From: an uncultured Collinsella sp.
GTDB lineage: Bacteria; Actinomycetota; Coriobacteriia; Coriobacteriales; Coriobacteriaceae
Length of the DNA: 64,000 nucleotides
Assembly (NCBI GenBank): GCA_958427145.1
Contig: CAUAAZ010000001.1
Coordinates: 1 to 64,000 of the forward strand
Direction: 5' to 3'
The position numbers were made by a program, and so were the translations under genes. The notes beneath the pieces were generated by a model that made no database searches, was not told the DNA's origin, and was given only the letters and a program-made list of their open reading frames with translations. Below are positions 59,278-64,000 of this stretch, piece after piece. Within the stretch, counting starts at the first letter, position 1. Each line of letters begins with the position of its first letter.

Positions 59278-60000
59278 TTAGGCGGTTGCGTGGCGCTCGA
59301 GGTACTCGGAACCCACATTCTCGCGCTCCCAGCCGCGCACGACCTTGTAGCCCACGGGGCTCAGGAAGACCTCGCACAGCAGCTCGGCAACAGCGCCGGT
59401 CAGCGAGCACATAAGGACCTGCACCCAGGTCCAGCCGAAGAACGTGTGGCTCACCACAATGGCAAAGACCAGGTTGTCGATAAACTGGCCAACACCCGTG
59501 GACACATAGGAGCGGAAGGCGAAGCTCGCAAAGTTATTCTTCTTGAGCATACGGCCGAGCGACTGGTTGAGTGTGGAGTTAACCACGGCAGAAACGAGCA
59601 TTGCCAGCGAAGAGCCCAGCACCACGTACCAGGTGCCGCCGATGGTGGCGTTAAGGGCAGTGTTGACCTCGATCATACCCGTGTCGTAGTAGGCGCCCCA
59701 CATGCCGGGCGTGAGCGAGCATGCCCAAAAGCACAGACTTACGGCCAGGTTAACCAGCAGCGCGAGGATAGAGATTTTGATAGATGCCTTGGCGCCAAAG
59801 CGCTTGCAGATCATGTCCTGGCACAAAAACGAGACCCAGCTCACCACAAAGCCGCAATCGAGTGCCAGATACGGCAGGCTGATGAGCTCCTTGTTGGCCA
59901 GCAGGTTCATCATGATGACGCTCACGAAAAACAGCGAAACCGTTGCCGCGGGAATGCTCCGCAACAGGACCTTGTAGTCCTCCATGACCTTCTTGATCAT
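59278..60000 (-). CDS. VUT-family (YhhQ-like) queuosine-precursor transporter
   Basis: The 240-residue membrane protein has about six hydrophobic segments and matches the VUT/DUF165 family (FVSVIMMNLLANKELISLPY; GQFIDNLVFAIVVS). Related YhhQ proteins import queuine precursors such as preQ0 or preQ1. Start ATG at 60000 follows AAAGGAGTACATA. Coupling with an SDR is unusual for this family. No queuosine gene is in the window, and no preQ1 riboswitch could be recognised upstream. Confidence 0.82.
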   Translation of the reverse strand: MIKKVMEDYKVLLRSIPAATVSLFFVSVIMMNLLANKELISLPYLALDCGFVVSWVSFLCQDMICKRFGAKASIKISILALLVNLAVSLCFWACSLTPGMWGAYYDTGMIEVNTALNATIGGTWYVVLGSSLAMLVSAVVNSTLNQSLGRMLKKNNFASFAFRSYVSTGVGQFIDNLVFAIVVSHTFFGWTWVQVLMCSLTGAVAELLCEVFLSPVGYKVVRGWERENVGSEYLERHATA

Positions 60001-60156
60001 TATGTACTCCTTTGGTTTTAGGTTTAACGAGCAGGATATCGGACCCGAACTGCTCGGACGCCTCGGTCTTGAGACGACGGTGGGTATGATAGCCGCTCAC
60101 GCGGCATCAAGCAAGCAGGCAGCGCGGCAGCCCCGCAGGGCCACCGCGCCGATGCG

Positions 60157-61770
<1,614 letters not shown>

Positions 61771-61985
61771 GCGGATCCTTTCTTGCATTGAGTGCATTAC
61801 GTCGTTGTAACCGCCCTATTGTAGCCGCGAAATCCCGCCATAGGGCACCTATCAGGACAAATTCATCAGTTGGGACCTGGGCAGCCGGCCCAATCCGCAT
61901 TTGCCTCTTGCGCAACTGTGCATAGTGTATATATACTGTGCTTACCGGTTATATACACGTGTAGCCCAACAGCTAAGGAGCCGCT

Positions 61986-62366
61986 GTAGACATCATCCTA
62001 TCCAATTCGAGCGACAAGCCCATCTACGAGCAGATATCCTCGCAGGTCAAAGCTCAGATCCTTTCGGGCATGCTCGCTGCGGGAGCCAAACTCCCCAGCA
62101 TCCGTGCACTCGCGAGCGACCTTGGCGTGAGCGTCATCACCACCAAGCACGCCTACGCCGACCTGGAGCAACTCGGGTTTATCTGCACCGTGCAGGGCAA
62201 GGGCTGTTTTGTCGCCGAGGGCAACCAGGAGCTCTTGCGCGAAAACCAGCTCTGCCATATCGAAGAGCTGCTTGCGAAAGCGGCGAGCCAAGCCGAAACT
62301 CTGGGCGTCACGCGCGACAAACTGCACGAGATGCTCGACCTGGTGGCCCCCGAAACCATGCAGTAG
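61986..62366 (+). CDS. YtrA-type GntR regulator with non-standard start
   Basis: The expected product is about 126 residues with the usual DIILSNSSDKPIYEQISSQ N-terminus, a GntR winged helix (KLPSIRALASDLGVSVITTK) and a C-terminal coil, as in YtrA regulators of ABC transporters. The codon at the expected start (61986-61988) is GTA behind a perfect AAGGAG (61975-61980); an in-frame TAA at 61974 excludes an earlier start. GTG to GTA would explain this. The first standard in-frame start is ATG 62070, which would remove the N-terminal 28 residues and part of the winged helix. The ABC transporter genes follow directly. Confidence 0.75.
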   Translation, partial: VDIILSNSSDKPIYEQISSQVKAQILSGMLAAGAKLPSIRALASDLGVSVITTKHAYADLEQLGFICTVQGKGCFVAEGNQELLRENQLCHIEELLAKAASQAETLGVTRDKLHEMLDLVAPETMQ

Positions 62367-62389
62367 CCATCTGCAAGAAAGGCTATACC

Positions 62390-63271
62390 ATGCAAAACTT
62401 GTTAGAACTCAAAGGTGTCTCACGCCGCGTGAGCGACCGTTTTTCGCTGCGTGATGTCACGCTCGCCGTGGAGCCCGGCCAGATTGTTGGCTTTGTGGGC
62501 GCTAACGGTGCCGGCAAGACAACGACCATTCGCGCCGCGCTCGGGCTTATCAAGCTCGATGCCGGCGAGGTGCGCCTGTTTGGGCAGCGCTGTGGCGCCG
62601 ACGCGCCCGATGAGTCGCAACGCTATCTACGCTCCCGCGTCGGTCTTGTCCTGGACACATGCCCCTTCCCTTCAACGCTCAAGGTGGGCCAGATCGAGGC
62701 ACTCGTAGGCCCGGCGTACCCCACGTGGGACCGCAAAACGTTCGCCGGATTCATCGACCGATTTGACCTCGATCCCAAGACAAAGGTCAAGGACCTCTCC
62801 CGCGGCATGGGCATGAAACTGCAGCTTGCCTGCGCACTCAGTCACAAGGCCGAACTGCTCGTTTTGGACGAAGCCACCGCGGGCCTCGATCCCATGGCAC
62901 GCGAGGAACTGCTTGATGAGCTGCTTGCCTTTGTTTCCGACGGTCAGCGCAGCGTGCTGCTCTCGAGCCACATTACGTCCGACCTCGATCGCGCCGCCGA
63001 CCGCGTCATCTGCATCGATAATGGCTCGATTGTGTTTGACCTGCCGCGCGAGGACATTACCGACCGAGCCGGCATCGCCCACTGCACCCAAGCGCAGGCC
63101 GCCGAGCTTATGGCTTGCGTCGAAGGTGCCCATGCCGCCCGCCACGCCTATAGCGTGGACGTGCTCGTGCCCAACCGTCGCGAAACGCTCGAGGCCTTTC
63201 CCGAGATTCCCTGCGATCGGGCAACCATTGACGACTATCTTCGCCTCACGCTGAAAGGGGCTTCGAAATGA
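62390..63271 (+). CDS. ABC transporter ATP-binding protein
   Basis: The 293-residue protein has Walker A GANGAGKTT, Q-loop region LGLVLDTCP, signature LSRGMGMKLQLACAL, Walker B LLVLDEATAGLDP and H-loop SSHITSDLD. It pairs with the permease downstream and the YtrA-type GntR upstream, suggesting an envelope-stress or antibiotic-related export system like YtrBC. ATG 62390 follows GAAAGGCTATACC. The frame is open far upstream through gntR but in a different reading frame. Confidence 0.92.
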   Translation: MQNLLELKGVSRRVSDRFSLRDVTLAVEPGQIVGFVGANGAGKTTTIRAALGLIKLDAGEVRLFGQRCGADAPDESQRYLRSRVGLVLDTCPFPSTLKVGQIEALVGPAYPTWDRKTFAGFIDRFDLDPKTKVKDLSRGMGMKLQLACALSHKAELLVLDEATAGLDPMAREELLDELLAFVSDGQRSVLLSSHITSDLDRAADRVICIDNGSIVFDLPREDITDRAGIAHCTQAQAAELMACVEGAHAARHAYSVDVLVPNRRETLEAFPEIPCDRATIDDYLRLTLKGASK

Positions 63272-63966
63272 AACGCGCCTTTATGTCCGAGCTCGCCATC
63301 GCTCGCACGCTCATCCCGAGCATTGCGGGCGTCGGCCTGTTCATCTTCGTCGTGCTAACCCTTGCCAACGCATCGGACGGCGATTCCGGTATGAGCGCCG
63401 GCGCCTGCGCGGTCAGCGCCATGTCGCCCATCATAATCATGAACTCACTGGCTGGCTACGATAACCAAAACGGCTGGGAGCGCTATCGGGCAACGCTGCC
63501 GTTCTCGCGCAAAGACATCATCTGCGCACGCTACCTGTGCATTATTGCTTTCTCGGCCGTCATGGCATGCGCCGCCGTGCTTTTGAACATCATCGCCCTT
63601 CCGTTCTTCGATCACACGGGCATTCCCTCGACGGGACAGACCGTCTTTGAGATCACAATAGCCTCCGCCGCATCGATGCTCATCTCCCTCATGATGGTGT
63701 TTTTGGCACAGCCGCTGTTCTTTCGATTTGGACACATGGAGGCGCTGCGCTTTTCCGTCGGCCTGTTTGCCCTGATGGGCTGCGGTACCATGGCAATGCT
63801 GAGCTCTTCCAACCCCATTAGCAACTGGCTCATGTCGATTGCCGGAGCGAATCCCGATCCTGCCGTCCTTGGCGGTCTGTGCGCAGGAATTGCCGTACTG
63901 GCCCTCGTGCTATGCGCAATCAGCTGCACCGTCAGCACCAAGGTTTATCGAGTACGCGACCTGTAG
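63268..63966 (+). CDS. ABC-2-type permease
   Basis: The 232-residue protein has about six hydrophobic segments, with NGWERYRATLPFSRKDIICA in the cytosolic loop typical of ABC-2 permeases in YtrA-type operons. It overlaps the ATPase gene by 4 bp (ATGA at 63268), so the two are translationally coupled. It is the last gene in the window; more genes of the operon could follow beyond 64000. Confidence 0.88.
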   Translation: MKRAFMSELAIARTLIPSIAGVGLFIFVVLTLANASDGDSGMSAGACAVSAMSPIIIMNSLAGYDNQNGWERYRATLPFSRKDIICARYLCIIAFSAVMACAAVLLNIIALPFFDHTGIPSTGQTVFEITIASAASMLISLMMVFLAQPLFFRFGHMEALRFSVGLFALMGCGTMAMLSSSNPISNWLMSIAGANPDPAVLGGLCAGIAVLALVLCAISCTVSTKVYRVRDL

Positions 63967-64000
63967 TCACGCGAGTCTCAATCCACGAAGGACGCAATCG

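Noticed and set aside
58606..60021. Long plus-strand open frame opposite SDR and VUT genes
   Set aside because: Composition is His/Arg-rich and motif-free, and the minus-strand genes are well supported.

Overview
The window looks like chromosome of a gut Coriobacteriia member, most probably Collinsella (Actinomycetota). This is an inference from several things together: high GC with dense short operons, GTG starts behind strong AGGAG ribosome-binding sites, an N-terminal-rubredoxin (reverse) rubrerythrin, a bile salt hydrolase, a divergent TetM-like translational GTPase, multi-domain GGDEF/EAL proteins, and many LysR and MocR regulators. No rRNA, tRNA, CRISPR array or phage structural gene was seen. 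Sixty protein-coding units are annotated; one is an insertion-sequence remnant and two are the halves of a gene split by an in-frame stop.

Layout. 1-2.8 kb: IS30 remnant, reverse rubrerythrin, and a nuclease-like orphan gene bracketed by two 121-bp inverted-repeat elements. 2.7-5.8 kb: divergent pdxR / pdxST for pyridoxal phosphate synthesis. 6.2-10.2 kb: a MarR-like protein with an RGG tail, a DHA2 exporter, a deformylase-like protein and a LysR regulator. 10.4-15.4 kb: a four-gene minus-strand operon (amidohydrolase-like, two ceramidase-fold proteins, PTS EIIBC). 15.7-22.9 kb: an XRE-aminotransferase fusion, a LysR/DMT pair, kup, bile salt hydrolase and a second deformylase-like protein. 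23.5-29 kb: purine permease, esterase, MetE-like protein with LysR and HAD phosphatase. 29-31 kb: TPP riboswitch with thiM, a thiamine-binding protein and thiE. 31-39.8 kb: patatin, two GGDEF-family genes, oxidoreductase, ArsC-like, COG0523 GTPase and trmL.

39.8-44.8 kb is an accessory, AT-richer block: an unknown protein, a DUF4230 protein, an FxLYD lipoprotein, a serine recombinase, and an AAA ATPase whose paralog sits 2.5 kb away, beyond a UvrA2-type gene. 48.5-64 kb returns to housekeeping and transport genes: TetM-like GTPase, GNAT, rsmJ, rlmA-like, MATE, a second LysR/DMT pair, ung, SDR with a VUT transporter, prfC, and a YtrA-type GntR / ABC transporter operon.

The most unusual observations are: (i) two paralogous ATPases, each preceded by short repeats in exact 10-bp register; (ii) a GGDEF-PAS-GGDEF gene split by one in-frame UAG; (iii) an XRE-aminotransferase fusion that keeps an internal ribosome-binding site at the ancestral aminotransferase start and has a perfect palindrome at its promoter; (iv) an operon combining a sugar PTS with ceramidase-fold hydrolases; (v) the 121-bp elements that supply stop codons to their neighbours; (vi) a GntR gene with GTA where its start codon should be; and (vii) a family of intergenic hairpins whose loops or arms carry a GTCCC motif.
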